A DNA stretch of 64,000 nucleotides from contig CM042972.1 of assembly GCA_023678885.1 (NCBI GenBank), forward strand, positions 12,482,501 through 12,546,500. The letters are read 5' to 3'. The position numbers and the translations under genes were made by a program. This document shows positions 33,294 to 45,734 of the stretch, one piece after another. Positions within the stretch are counted from its first letter, which is position 1. The number at the start of each line of letters is the position of its first letter. This DNA is from Pogostemon cablin (lineage: Eukaryota; Streptophyta; Magnoliopsida; Lamiales; Lamiaceae). The notes beneath the pieces were generated by a model, which was given only the letters and a program-made list of their open reading frames with translations, was not told the DNA's origin and searched no databases.

Positions 33294-33579
33294 GGTGGAT
33301 CTAGGGCTCAATCTTTTCATCGAGACTAACACATTCTTGCTACTCTTGCAGATTTCTTCATCACGGCGCTTCTCTTGCAAATTTCTTCATCACGGCAAAA
33401 CACACGACACAAGAGCTCATAGTCTATTATCAGTGTAAGTCCTCTGCTTCTTTGCTTCAATGTTATGTGCTTTTCCTTACTTCATCCAACCATGAATTTA
33501 ATATCATGTAAAGTCACTATTACTCATCATATAGCCCTGTATATTCGCATCAATCTCTGTCATTTGTCCTTTTCGAAGG

Positions 33580-33735
33580 AATGGCCAACGAGCCTCGTCC
33601 CTTAACGGCTATCCCTTTACGATTATCCCTTTATGGAATTAATGATTGCCTTTCCGTTGTCCCTTTATGGAATCGATTGTCCCTTTGCGGTTGTCCCCTT
33701 ATGGTATTAAGGATTGTCCCTCGGTTGTCCCTTAG
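33580..33735. repeat. Degenerate short tandem repeat
   Basis: Repeated TTGTCCCTTTATGG-like units, six to eight copies, in the PMD 5' intron. Confidence 0.6.
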
Positions 33736-33739
33736 TAAT

Positions 33740-34373
33740 TGCTGATGAGTGTTCCGATAAGATTGTTCATGGTGTTCGTCTTCTTCAGCTGCGCCGGAGG
33801 GAGGGTCTTCCTGCGAATCAATTCCAGATCGTGGATTAGTTTCGTCGTTCCAGATATCTAGGCTTGAATCGCGATGATGATTGTGGGGAGTAGTGACGGG
33901 TTGATGCCGAAGCTTGAAGCTTTATTCATGGAGAATGTAACAGATGTGTTGCCCTCTTAAGGAGTGACGTTGGGTTCTCTGTATAATGGGTTGAAACCAG
34001 CCCGATGGAAACCCTCAGAAGAGTCGAACCACAAGTAGTATCTCTCCTTCCTGCCCCGATTGATGCTCCTGTTGCCGTGGCGAGGCTGATGGATGCGACG
34101 TTCTTCCGATCTGGGGCAAGAGCATTGGAACAGCAACGGCGACAGCTCGTTCTGGACAGCATCACCCAGCGACATGGGAACCGGCGGTGTGTCGACGCCG
34201 AATGGCACGCGACTTAGTTGGGTATCGACTTTCCGACAGCTCGTGGAGGACCGCGCACGCATCGTGGTCGAGATTTTTTTGGCAGCGTGCCGCCTGCGGG
34301 GGTTTGGCTATTTCATCGGCGTGAGGTGTTGATGTGTGTGGCCTTACATTCATGCCTCCGGCGGCGGCATGTC
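33740..34373. other. GC-rich block, left half, split by Copia
   Basis: Markedly richer in GC than its surroundings, with short frames on both strands and no recognised protein. It continues at 39109-39300 after the Copia element, so one GC-rich segment of about 0.8 kb was split by the insertion. It lies in the modelled first intron of the PMD gene. Confidence 0.5.
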
Positions 34374-34378
34374 GACCG

Positions 34379-34844
34379 TGTTGGAAATTTTTAATTTCCA
34401 ATATAATGTAATTGTGGGCAATATATTATTATACAATTATATCAGCTATTCAATTATTTTATGGACTTAATTAAAGTGAACCAATTAAGATTAAAAGTCC
34501 ATGGGCTATAATAATAAATTAATATGGGCCAAATGAGTAGATACCCAATACTACGTGATTAGGTGATTATGGGTGGTCTAGTCAAGTAATATATAAAGGT
34601 TACCCGGTTATGGTCCCCAATATACTAAGCCGCACATGGTCTTCCCTTCTCCCCATCGGGAGGGATTACTACGGTCCCCATAAGGAATAAGGAGGCTTAG
34701 TTGAGGAAGGTCATATAACCATTGATCCTGAGTTCGTGTTCCGCCTAGAGACTCATTGGATCAGGTACGCTTCCGCATTACAGTTTGATCTCAGTTTGTC
34801 ATAATAGGGTTAAGGTATTAGGTTTCATGGATTTATTTTCAACA
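34379..34844 (+). repeat. 5' LTR of Copia
   Basis: 466 bp, TG...CA ends, with TATATAAAGG at about 34590 as the likely promoter. Confidence 0.9.
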
Positions 34845-34846
34845 AG

Positions 34847-34859
34847 TGGTATCAGAGCC
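34847..34859 (+). promoter_or_regulatory. Primer binding site (tRNA-iMet)
   Basis: TGGTATCAGAGCC, two bases after the 5' LTR; the standard plant Copia site. Confidence 0.9.
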
Positions 34860-37800
34860 ACCCTATTCATGATTCTCTTAGATCTGATGGTATTAAGTAT
34901 GAATTCATCACTTTAGAATTTTGATTTATTATTATCGAAATAATAATATTTCTGAGAAAATTTTTGGAGTGAGTGTAGATACTGAGTATGATGAATTCCA
35001 ATAGTGTGCCTGTCATTAATTTATTGACATTATCATGTTGATTCCTTTGAATCGGTTTAAGCCATGATAATAATCTCTAACACTGCCTTAAATTGTTGAA
35101 TAGGATGTTGACTCCCTATTCATCTTCACGTTAAATTATAATCAATTAGATTAAATTTTTATTACACCTATGACAATAATTGCGGTACTTCAGTGTCATG
35201 AATATGCATGCTATCAATTTCGTAAGTCATGCACTTCAGTCATCAAATATTAATGGATTTATCACTATGTGTTGATTGCAATTACATTATGGCCTGGGGT
35301 GATTACATTCGAATTTGTACTTATGACCATTGCAATTTTGAAATTACAGTGATAAATTTAGATATGGCAGTAATCTTGTTATTTTATTAATTTGTATTAT
35401 TACTTACGTGAAGGTTTAATTAAAGATATTGGCCTAATTTAATTTTAAATTAGGATTTGAAATATCTAATTAAGTTAATAAATCTTTCATTATTTATGAA
35501 TATGTGAGAATCATGAAACATTCCCATTTGGTAGTGGAATTTAATTAAATTAAATTTGGGGAGACAGTTAAATGTCGTTTAATTAAATTAAATATTTTAA
35601 TATTTATTTAATTAGTCTAGTAAACCTTCAATCTAGTCAATCGAAGCACCATGTTGCCACAGCAATATCGTGTGTGGAGAAAAGCTTTATTGAAATTACA
35701 TAGATGGGTGTGGTATTATTTATGTGTTCTGTGTTCGGCCCACAGGTAGGCACAGTTTGACAGAATAATAACACACATGTGATAATATGTATGTGATAAT
35801 TATTTGGATTATTCATGTGAACATGAGTCGGTCCACAGATAGACTCTTGTTTGACAGAACTTATTGTCAATACTTGATTGTTACACCAAGATTACCCCTG
35901 CAGTTAATTTTTGTCCATAGACGAGGTTAATGTTGCACAAGGTGTCTTGTGATGGGTCCCTAATTAATAATGTTGTGCGAGTGTTTTTTTATGCGGGTAT
36001 TGATCGGCCCATAGGTAGATTAATATTTGGCAGAAATACACAAGCACCTGTGGTGGTAAATATGTGACGATTATTTATTTAACATCTGAGTAATAAGTCG
36101 GCCCACAGGAAGACTATTGCTTGACAGTTTTATTGTCAGTATTTGACTACTACAAAGAGGTGCCATTTACAAGTTAGTATTGTTGTCATTGGACTTGATA
36201 CTAATATTGTGCTCGATTCCTTGAAATGATTCTAAACTATTTAAAATTTGAAAGATTATAAAGTTTAGTGAAAGCATGATAATCATTTTGGATTAATTCT
36301 CTGTACAATTAAGAAGTCTGTTAATTAAGTTTAACCTATATCAACAACAAAATTATACATGATGAGAACTTCAACAATAAGGATGAACTAATAAGTTTCT
36401 AACACACTCTGTCTCAATAAAGTATAAGAGCAATAAAGAAAAACCCGTTTGGAAAGCTGTTAAAAAGAAACTAAAGTATAACCTTTCGTTTTCTCCTAAA
36501 GGCTTGTGGAATTGTTTTATAATACATCACATTAAGATTACTTAGTATGAATGGTGTTGTGGTGTAGTTAAAAGACAAAAATAGTACTCCACAATATATG
36601 GTTACTAATTGGAGAAATACTAAAAATTGCAGCTTATGATCTCAATAAAGTTCCAACCAAAGTAGTTGTGAGAACTCTTTGAGTTTCACATATGGTGATA
36701 TCCAACTAAGGCTAGATCATTGGGATCTACTAAAGAAAATTGGATTCAAATAGATACAAGCTACTTTATTGGTATTAAATAAAGATAATAAGTTTATGAT
36801 CCAATTGATCGGATCATATTTGAGACGGGTAATACGGTATTATGTGAGGATGTTGATTTTGGGGGAAGAATAATATTAGAGACATTGTCCTTAAGGAGAG
36901 TCGATTTGATCCCCACTTATGCTTTAAAGAATTGGTGCAAATTCAGAATAACGATATGACAATGTCAATAATATTTAAGGAATAACAAATTTAACAACCT
37001 CAAGAATTAATGTCACTAAGAAAACCACTAGAGTTGGGTGAAAGACAATTCGAATGATTATGTAGTTTTTCTCTTAAATAATGAGGACACTATAGAATTA
37101 ATGGTAGAACATTCAAACAATGTTCTTCAAACCATGAAAGGTCCAATTACTTCAAAGTGTGTTAATGCTATAAGTTATGAGTATAAATCAATACAAGATG
37201 ATTAAGTTTGCATCTTGATATAGGATTATACTCAAAAGGGAATGAAGGCATTATTATAAGATAATCGTGATATTAGTAGGACATTATGATCTTGAATCAT
37301 ATTAGATGGATGTAAAAATAAAGTTCCTTGATCGCAACACTGATGATACGATCTAAATGGTTTAAGAACTAATAGGAAATCCATCTATGCATTCAAACAA
37401 ATTTTTTTCGTAAAGGAATCACAAGTATCATCATGAAGTAAGTGTCTCATTTGGTTTTGAGACAAATGTAGATGATTATGTGATTCAGTGGGATAATGTT
37501 TAAGTTAAACTAAGGGAGACAAGTGCGGTCTCAATCAGGTGCCCTAAAGTTAAACTAAAAATTTAAGAAATGTAGAAACATTCCATATTCATTGGTTGTT
37601 GGAAGTTGTTATACGATGAGGTCTCTACAAGACCTAATTTGGCTTATGTTGTTGGTATATTAAGTAGACATTTAAGTAACTCTAGTATGGATCTTTATAA
37701 AGTATGTATAGAGAACTAAGAATAATATGTCTGTACATCAGGGATCAGATTTATTAGAGATCATGAGAAATTCTGATTCTGAGTTTGTTGGATGTCAATA

Positions 37801-38621
37801 CAGTATAAGATCAACTTCAAACTATATTTTCTGTTGGTCTGAGAGCTATACAAGTAAAAGTATTAAGCAAACTTTAGCTCATTAACCATGACAACAAAAT
37901 TAGTAGCTCACTAAGGGCATTCAAACATGAAATAAAGGTTGCGAAGATTTGTCACATAAAGTTCATTGTGACAGTTAGTTTGCAGTAAAGTATTTATGAC
38001 AAGAATACTTATAAGTCAAACAAATTGACATAGAATTCTTGGTTGTTAAAAAAGTGTTTTGTGTAGATAAAATTTTAGAAGAGCATATTATGATAGACTC
38101 TAAATATGGATCCACCAATTATGTATTCAACGCCCTGCAATTTTATGAGCTAGCTAATCATGTGGGTGTTATATGGTTTTAGAATACATTAGTTCAGTGG
38201 GAGTCTATATTTATTGTTCTTTAAAATTTTCAAAACACTTTGATTTGGATAATTCAGTTTTCTGCAGAATAAAGTTCATGGCTTTGAATTCATTGTGAAT
38301 TCACTTAAGTAATTTCATTTTGTAATATTTTACATTATGGATTAATCTCACTAAAGTTTAAAGTTGGACCAGTTGGAAATAGACATGATGATCACATTTG
38401 ACATGTAATTTCCATGCTACTCACCATATTTGATCTATGTCATTGAGTATATTGATATGGTGATTGTCGGGGTTTAATCACAATTTATAATGTGGTGAAT
38501 GCCGCGGTAGTTCCATATTAGTATATGAGATAGACCAGATTGTTAAGTATAGCCTGAAGAGGAATAGCATAAAGTTGCGCAACTAAGGACTCTTGATATA
38601 ATTGCTAACGGAAAATATATA

Positions 38622-38635
38622 GCCCAAGTGGGAGA
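38622..38635 (+). promoter_or_regulatory. Polypurine tract of Copia
   Basis: AAGTGGGAGA directly before the 3' LTR, the normal plus-strand primer of Copia elements. Confidence 0.75.
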
Positions 38636-38636
38636 T

Positions 38637-39103
38637 TGTTGGAAATTTTTAATTTCCAATATAATGTAATTGTGGGCAATACATTATTATACAATTATAT
38701 TAGCTATTCAATTATTTTATGGACTTAATTAAAGTGATCCAATTAAGATGAAAAGTCCATGGGCTATAATAATAAATTAATATGGGGCCAAATGAGTAGA
38801 TACCCAATACTACGTGATTAGGTGATTATGGGTGGTCTAGTCAAGTAGTATATAAATGTTACCCGATTATGGTCCCCAATATACTAAGCCGCACATGGTC
38901 TTCCCTTCTCCCCATCGGGAGGGATTACTACGGTCCCCATAAGGAATAAGGAGACTTAGTTGAGGAAGGCCACATAACCATTGATCCTAAGTTCGTGTTC
39001 CGCCTAGAGACTCATTGGATCAGGTACGCTTTCGCATTACAGTTTGATCTCAGTTTGTCATAATAGGGTTAAAGTATTAGGTTTCATGAATTTATTTCCA
39101 ACA
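38637..39103 (+). repeat. 3' LTR of Copia
   Basis: 467 bp; most differences from the 5' LTR are C/T or G/A transitions. Confidence 0.9.
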
Positions 39104-39108
39104 GACCG

Positions 39109-39772
39109 AGCTCTGGAAGCAGCGTACGGAAGCGATCCTCGGCGGCGAGCAGAGTTCGCTGGGTCGCGAATCCGACTGCGTTGGCGACCAGCGAGCCGTG
39201 AAATTTTTGATCTGAGGGCAGCAACCCGAGCCGCGAGCTTCAGGCAGTGGGGTGCGTGACCGACGGCGATGCGAGGTGAATTTCCGATGATGTTGACGGG
39301 TACCGATGGCTAGTAGTTGAGCAGCTTAATTCCCTTCTGCTGGAGAAAGTCATTCCACGCAATTTCTTAAAGGAGAAGGGATACCTCCAATTTTTACCCC
39401 AACAAGTTCATTTTGACTTGTTCAAACTTATCCGACTTCAAATCAGCCTACTCACTGTCATTCACGTGTTTCCAACATTTTTTTTGCCAATTAACCCCTT
39501 TAATTTTCCCAACCTGCTAATTAATTTTTTATTGGGCTTTAACTCTTGGCCCATTTAATTTTAATTCATGATTTGGGCGCAATTAATTAAACCCATATAA
39601 TTATTTTAATTATCCACTTTAGCATTTTGAACCATGAATTTAATTTTATAATTTTGGACTTTACTAATTAATTGATCCCATCATTTATTTGGGATCTTTT
39701 AATTAATTAAATCCATGAATTTAAATTAACTTAAACCCCTTTGCTGATACTTTCTCATATATTTTCTTGCAG
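39109..39772. other. GC-rich block (right half) and end of PMD intron 1
   Basis: GC-rich to about 39300, continuing the segment at 33740-34373. AT-rich beyond, with the pyrimidine-rich acceptor CTCATATATTTTCTTGCAG at 39772. Confidence 0.5.
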
Positions 39773-42282
39773 TTAATTCAACTTCAAGATGGTTATGTTA
39801 ACGAGTGCCGTAACAGATTCCAATGAGAACCAATTGATGATCAGTGATAACAAAGACCCACCATCAGACATAGTAATCTATCTTTCAATTGAAAGGCCCC
39901 TCCTTGGTGAACTTATAAATAAACTTCCTCGCATGAATAACGAATTCAGTCTAAGTGTTTTGACTAGAGACCGAAAATTGGATGAAACTGAAGTTGTAGT
40001 TTTGAAATCGGTTAAACATACTATGGAGAAGCTCAATACTAACCCTTTGCCCACGTTAGGGCGCTAAATAATCAATGGCAATGCGGCATGGGGAGACTCA
40101 GTAAATTTTCTTGGGGAAGTCCATTATATTCCTGGATATTGTTAATGTACCGAAGCTGTCTTAAGCAGATATTGCTCTAATCTTGAAAAGATAAAGATTT
40201 ATGACCCAATCTTCGTATCTACGTATGACTGCAATTGTGAGCTCATCAAAGCTTTTTGTGAAGCGTGGTGCCTTGCTACCAACACCTTACTCACATCCTT
40301 TGGAGAAATGTCGATTTCTCTATGAGACTTGTATAACTGGACATGATTACCGCTAGCTGGTCATTTATATGAAGAGGTTGTGCCCGACAAGTCCGAACTC
40401 TTCAATGAGCATGACCCCATTGGCTTACTCATTCCATCTAGCTGCCGACACTTGCTGCATGCTTACCATATGCTTCGTAGTCTTGATGGTAGTGATTCTA
40501 TTTCACTTACTCGGTGGGTAGACTTCTGGTTTTGTCGAGCTACAACATACAAGAAACTCCCTACACGTGTAGAGAGTAAGAGGAAAGCCCGCCGCAAGAA
40601 AACACATAATCCCAAGGGAATTATTGGCGATCTCAAGAAATGGACTTCCGTAGAGACAGAACCCTTTAAAATACTTGGTATTGATGCCACGCAGCAAGAT
40701 GAAACATATCTGGCTGCTCACTTAGCTTGTTGGCTTTGCTCCTTCGTGTTCCCTAACGATGAAATAAATTTGATACGTCCTGAAACCTTTAAGGTAGAGA
40801 GCTTGATGGCTATGGAAAAATCGGTTGGACTTGCTGTTCCAGTCTTGACAAGCATCTACGGAGGTTTGAATAAAATTTCAAATGAGCTTAGACCCTCTGA
40901 AGTGAAATCAACATTGCCTGTATATTTTGTTTATACTTGGTTGACTCATTATTTCAATACTCATCACGTGGCCCCTCATGGATTGTCAAAATCTTGCATG
41001 GTGACATATTCAGGCGAGAATGGCTCAAAGTACTTTAGTCCAATTGATGCTCATAAAAAGCTTCAAAAGGGAAATGATGTCTCTTTGTCTTGCAATGTTT
41101 ACAGGATAAAGGATACCATGTGGTATGTTGACGATAACAAAGCCTCTTGGAGCGATTGGGGCTTCTTCATTGCTATTCGTACCAATTATCTTACCCTGCG
41201 ACAGAATGGATGATTTCTTATTGAACCCTACAGTCCTTATCGATTTAGTCGCCAATTTGACTATTACCAAGATACTCCGGGGAGAATAAAAATGGACCTT
41301 CGAGAAACCACCTTGGAGCAAGGGCTTCAATACTGGAGGCAATGTATCTTACGTAATTCTCGATCTACAGCAACATTTCCATGCGCTCCTTCAGACTTCA
41401 AAAACTTTTGCTCATCATAATACGCTCAATGGTTTCATCAGAACAACGGCACTTATTTTGTGGATCATGTGGTACATTTAACTGAAATTATTCCAAACCC
41501 TGACATAGAAGAAGAAGTTGACATTGTTGGCAATTCGGATAATGCCGAGGCTAATGAGGTAATCATACGGTTAGAGGCCCCACCCCTTCGAAAGGTTATT
41601 GTAGGGACATCCGATGGAGCAGAAAAGAGAAATAATTGTCTTTCTCATTCAAATGAGAGTAACACAGACCGCAACTTGAAGAGAACTAAAAGGGCCAAAT
41701 CTCCACTGCCTATCCCAACAGCTCAAGCTAAGGTTTCAATCCCTTTCTTTTCATGAATTATATACATATGTACTTGTAGCTATTTTTTCTAACATCTTTT
41801 CCTCTTTTGTAGCATCTGCATGCTATATTTGGCTCTGATTATGATGACTTTAAGGACGAAGGATCAACTTCTGTTGCAGCCCCAAAAAGCTTAGTTGATG
41901 ATGGCCTTATAAAACACACCTCTCCCATCATACGTGAATTTCACCCTCTAGTAACTGCGGTGCAAGCTCCAGAAATCACGCAATTTGATTATGATGTAAC
42001 ATACATGAATGCTAGGAAACTGATTTGTTCGACAGTATGGAACAACTTTCAAGAGAAGTTGAAGAGGGCTCCCGTCAACTCATTATTCTCTATGAGGGAT
42101 GGCGTATTTAAGATGGCGAAAGACTTCAAAATCATTCAAGGGATTAATGGCTCTGCTTTGGAAGAATCGTTAAACTTCTTATTTACCAATGTTGATGCGT
42201 ATGATGCCGTGAAGATAAATCTTGCTGATGGAATGGCTAAGAGAGATGCTGAAAAGCGTCTGACCGATGAAAAGAAGTGTTG

Positions 42283-43810
42283 TGATGAGTGATATTTTCA
42301 CCTAGATTTTAGTGACTTTTATTGTGTGTTTTCGTATTATTTTATCTGTATTTGTGAATTATTTAGTTGTGTTTTGTGTTTTTATTAAAATATATGTAAA
42401 TGAGCTTAAACCTATGATTTTCAGTTTTAATGGATGCTAGACATGATAAGAAAGATATAGAAAAAAGTGGATTTCAATTCGTAGTTGAAACGAGGGAGAA
42501 CGAGCTAAAACAGTGAAGGAAACAGGGCAGCAGCAACACGACTGGCCATGTCAGGTGCACGAGTCGTATCGTAGTACACGGCCCGTGTAGCCAACACGGG
42601 CCTGTAAGGAGAGGCCGTGCGGCAGCATCAATTCACCCAACACGGCCACCTTATGGCCGTGTTACAGAGCACGACTCGTGTTGTGTGAAATTCTGTAAAA
42701 AAATCAGAATCCTTCTAGAAGCTTCCCAAGGGGTATAAATACCCAATACTTCAATATTTTTGGGAGAGATCCGAATTCACAGCCCTGCACACACACATCG
42801 CACACAATTCTCTACATTTCACACCATCATCTTTATCCATTCACCATCCATTAGATCTACCATCATCCCACATCAATTTCTACATCTAAGTGAAGGAAAA
42901 GGATCAAGGAAGAGAGGAAAGTGCAAAGAAGGGAAGGAGATCACTATTGAAGATAGATCAAGGGAGTTTCTATTCAATATTTGTATTAAACCTCATAGTT
43001 TATCATGATTTGTAAGGATTTAATTGTCTATGTTAATTTTTTTATGAATATGGTAGGCTAATCTCCCTTGTGAGATTAACAACATGAGAGTTGTTAGATA
43101 ATTTTGGGATTTGTGTTTTTAAATTCATATGTTGATTGAGTTAATTGATTTTATATCATTGATTATTAATTTCTTGATTTGTTTTGTTGATTTGTGTGTT
43201 TAGTTGTTCTAGATATGTAATTAGATTGAGAAATCAATTATATGCTTAGGATAATTAAGTGAATCATTTCATCAAACACTTCATGTGCATTATAAATTGT
43301 AAAGAGATTGAGAAATCCTTCAGATTTTAGAACCATTTGATAGGACATATGGTTGGTTTGATTGAGAAATTGATTAATCATGTGAAGGGACTCTTAATTC
43401 AAGCTTAGTACCTAGTTGGAATTGTTTGAATGAGAACCAACCCATTGAGCTTGATTCCATATCCTATTCGTCTTGAGAAGGAGTTTAGGTGAACTTAGTG
43501 TTGACCCTTGGTCTAAACCCATGATCAAATGAATTTGATGCATTTATCTTAGGATTTCCACTTCTTAATTGTTGTTAATCTCACTTTTACTCAACTTGGA
43601 AAACCACTCACTTCATCAGTTTATCTTGTTGCTTGATCATTGCTTGTCTACTTGCATTGATTATAATTTACTTGTTTGATCAACCAACCCTTGATGATTC
43701 CTCTCTATAAAATTGCAATAAACGTGATCTCGCTTAAGCTCTAGCGCCGACCTCCCTGTGGTTTGATAAATTATTTTAATTGGTCACCCCTACTGCAAAA
43801 TGACCAATCA
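42283..43810 (+). repeat. 5' LTR of the plus-strand Athila-type element
   Basis: TGATGAG...GACCAATCA, 1528 bp. CACGGCCCGTG-type motifs cluster at 42530-42690, just before the TATA region GGGTATAAATACCC (about 42731). The 3' part contains CGACCTCCCTGTGGTTTGA, a block common near the end of Athila LTRs. Confidence 0.8.
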
Positions 43811-43812
43811 AA

Positions 43813-43830
43813 TGGCGCCGTTGCTGGGGA
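43813..43830 (+). promoter_or_regulatory. Primer binding site (tRNA-Asp)
   Basis: TGGCGCCGTTGCTGGGGA, one base from the complement of the plant tRNA-Asp 3' end; the hallmark of the Athila/Tat branch. Confidence 0.9.
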
Positions 43831-43958
43831 GACAACGGTTTCTAGTAGCTTGAAGAAGGATCATTTTAAGTAATCTTAATAGAGACATTTTTTATTTTGT
43901 TTGTTTACTTGTATTTGTTTTGAAAACCTTGTTCTAACTTCTTTTGCTTTGAAGGTAT

Positions 43959-45734
43959 ATGCAAACAAGATCCAAAGGGAAATAAATAGAACCTATTGAT
44001 TGGGAGATTGATCATACTTTGAGAAAGAGAAGAAAGGAGAACAATACCAAAAATAGTGATCTAATGGAGAATTTTCAAGAAGATAATCTTGTGGAGATAG
44101 AGAATGATGGGGAAGGAGGACAAAATATGAACATGCAAGATAACGCACCTCAATTCAATGCAAATCCTCCTCAACAAGCCTATCAAAATCATGGAGCTTT
44201 CAACAACCAAGTTTTGCTTCAACAAATGGTGTAACAAGTTCTAAAGCAACAAGGCTTTCCACAAGCTTATGCTCCTCCAAAACAAGCATATGTACCACCA
44301 CCACCTCCGGTGCAACATAGAGTTCACAATGATCAAAGGGTAATCTGGGATTTCTTTATGCCGAGGGCGATGCCAAATATGATGGGTCCACCAATCAATG
44401 CCAACAACTTTGAAATTAAGGCAGACTTGATTTCTATGGTGCGAGACCAACAGTTTAGTGGAACCCCAAATGAAGATCCTAATGCTCATCTAGCTCAATT
44501 CATTGAGATTGCAAACACCGTGAAGATGAATGGGGTGAGTGAAGATTGTATCAAGATGAGGTTGTTTCCGTTTTCATTGAGGGATCGTGCTAGAACGTGG
44601 CTATCCACCATTACTCCCGGTACGTGCAACACTTGGGATGAACTTGCGCAAATATTTTTGAACAAGTATTTTTCACCTTCTAAGATGCTTCAAATGAAGA
44701 GCTTGATTACTCAATTCAAGTAAATGCCTCAAGAGAGCTTTTATGAAATGTGAGAAAGGTTTAAGGATATGCTACACAAGTGTCCACAACATGGATTCCC
44801 GGAGAATCAACAAGTTGGATTTTTCTATCAAGGACTTGTGAATGGGCAAAGAGTGCTTGTTGATGCTTCGGCAGGTGGATCTGTACTTGATGTAACTCCG
44901 GAAAGGGCCCTACGAATTTTTGATGAGATTGCTACAAATGTCTACCAATGGCCATCGGAGAGGGTAAGTGGATGCTATAGTTTTGAGAATTTTAATCAAG
45001 GATAACAATATAGTGTGAAGAGTGCAAGTGTTGATCAAAGTACGCCAATCATGAAAAAGATAGTGGCGGAGGTCATGAAACAAATGAGCATGAACCAATG
45101 TGTGAATAATCAAGGAGCGAATATGGTTGAAGGGCTACAAGTTGAACAAGGTGTGCTACCTCCAAATATTATGAGTGGAGAACAATGAGCTAACTCTATG
45201 CCACGTGTGGAAGATGTGTCATACATGCAAGGAAGAAACTACCAAGGGAATTACCAAAATAATTTCCAAGGTAGTTTCAACCAAAGTCAAGGGAACTATC
45301 CACCAAGGCAAGGAGGCTTTAATAGTCAAGGTAGTGGAAGCTCATACCCATACCAACAAAGGCAAGATAACTTCTCCTACTCCAACTCGAGCAATGCTGT
45401 TGCTTATCCACTGAGATATCAACCGGGGGCCAAGGAACCAAACAATGAGGGAAGAGCATCGATTGATGAGCTACTTGTGCAATTGATCGCATCAAACAAA
45501 ACTCGAGATGAAGCATTGAAAAAGGCAGAAGAAGCGAATGAAAAGAGACTCAAAGCTTTGGAGTACAATGTTGGACAAATTCCAAGTTCTTTGAGTGCTC
45601 AACAAAAAGAGAAGTTTCCAGCCACACCCGAGGTTAATCCAAAGGGTCAATATTTGTTTGTTGAAATGGAAGAGGAACGAAAGGTTGAAGAAGGGTTGGT
45701 GGAATGCAAGGTTGTGAAGAAGTGGAAGAAGTAA
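43959..45734 (+). pseudogene. Athila-type Gag, in-frame stops only
   Basis: Start at 43959 (MQTRSKGK, compare MRTRSRSQ in the minus-strand copy). All segments are in one frame, broken by stops near 43983, 44232, 44721, 44754, 45003 and 45186. The retrotransposon Gag core is clear: DPNAHLAQFIEIANTVKMNG, FPFSLRDRARTWL, TWDELAQIFLNKYFSPSKM (44475-44690), then FYQGL and a Gln/Asn-rich tail with YQGNYQNNFQG-like repeats (45230-45420). The protein packages RNA in particles. A pattern of stops without frameshifts suggests point-mutation decay. Confidence 0.85.

Larger units (their letters stand above)
34379..39103 (+). mobile_element. Full-length Copia retrotransposon, interior decayed
   Basis: LTRs 34379-34844 and 38637-39103 start TGTTGGAAA and end CAACA. 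Target repeat GACCG (34374-34378, 39104-39108). A primer site and a polypurine tract are present. I counted about 16 differences between the two LTRs of 466-467 bp (roughly 96-97% identity). The 3.8-kb interior has no long frame. Copia traces remain: TRPNLAYVVGILSRHLSNS (RT/RNase H link, from 37627) and HCDS (RNase H, about 37963). It cannot move by itself. Confidence 0.9.
33286..42282 (+). pseudogene. Plant mobile domain (PMD, aminotransferase-like) gene, decayed
   Basis: Model: 5' UTR exon to 33434; intron 33435-39772 (acceptor TTTTCTTGCAG) holding a Copia insertion; coding exon 39773-41732 with ATG at 39789; intron 41733-41812; exon 41813-42282, then cut by an Athila LTR. The frame shows the PMD (PF10536) hallmarks: KIYDPIF, FCEAWCLATNTL, FGEMSISL, THNPKG, DETYLAAHLACWLCSFVFP, IRPETFKVESLMA and SIYGGLNKIS, then EPYSPYRFSRQFDYYQD. 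Six in-frame stops (TAA 40065, about 40143 and about 41418; TGA about 40322, about 40344 and 41211) occur with no frameshift. PMD proteins include nuclear silencing factors (MAIN/MAIL1) and transposon-borne copies; long introns and repeats here do not tell which. Not translatable as it stands. Confidence 0.75.

Noticed and set aside
33926..34401. Several overlapping frames in the GC-rich block
   Set aside because: Open on both strands because stop codons are rare in GC-rich DNA; no protein family recognised.
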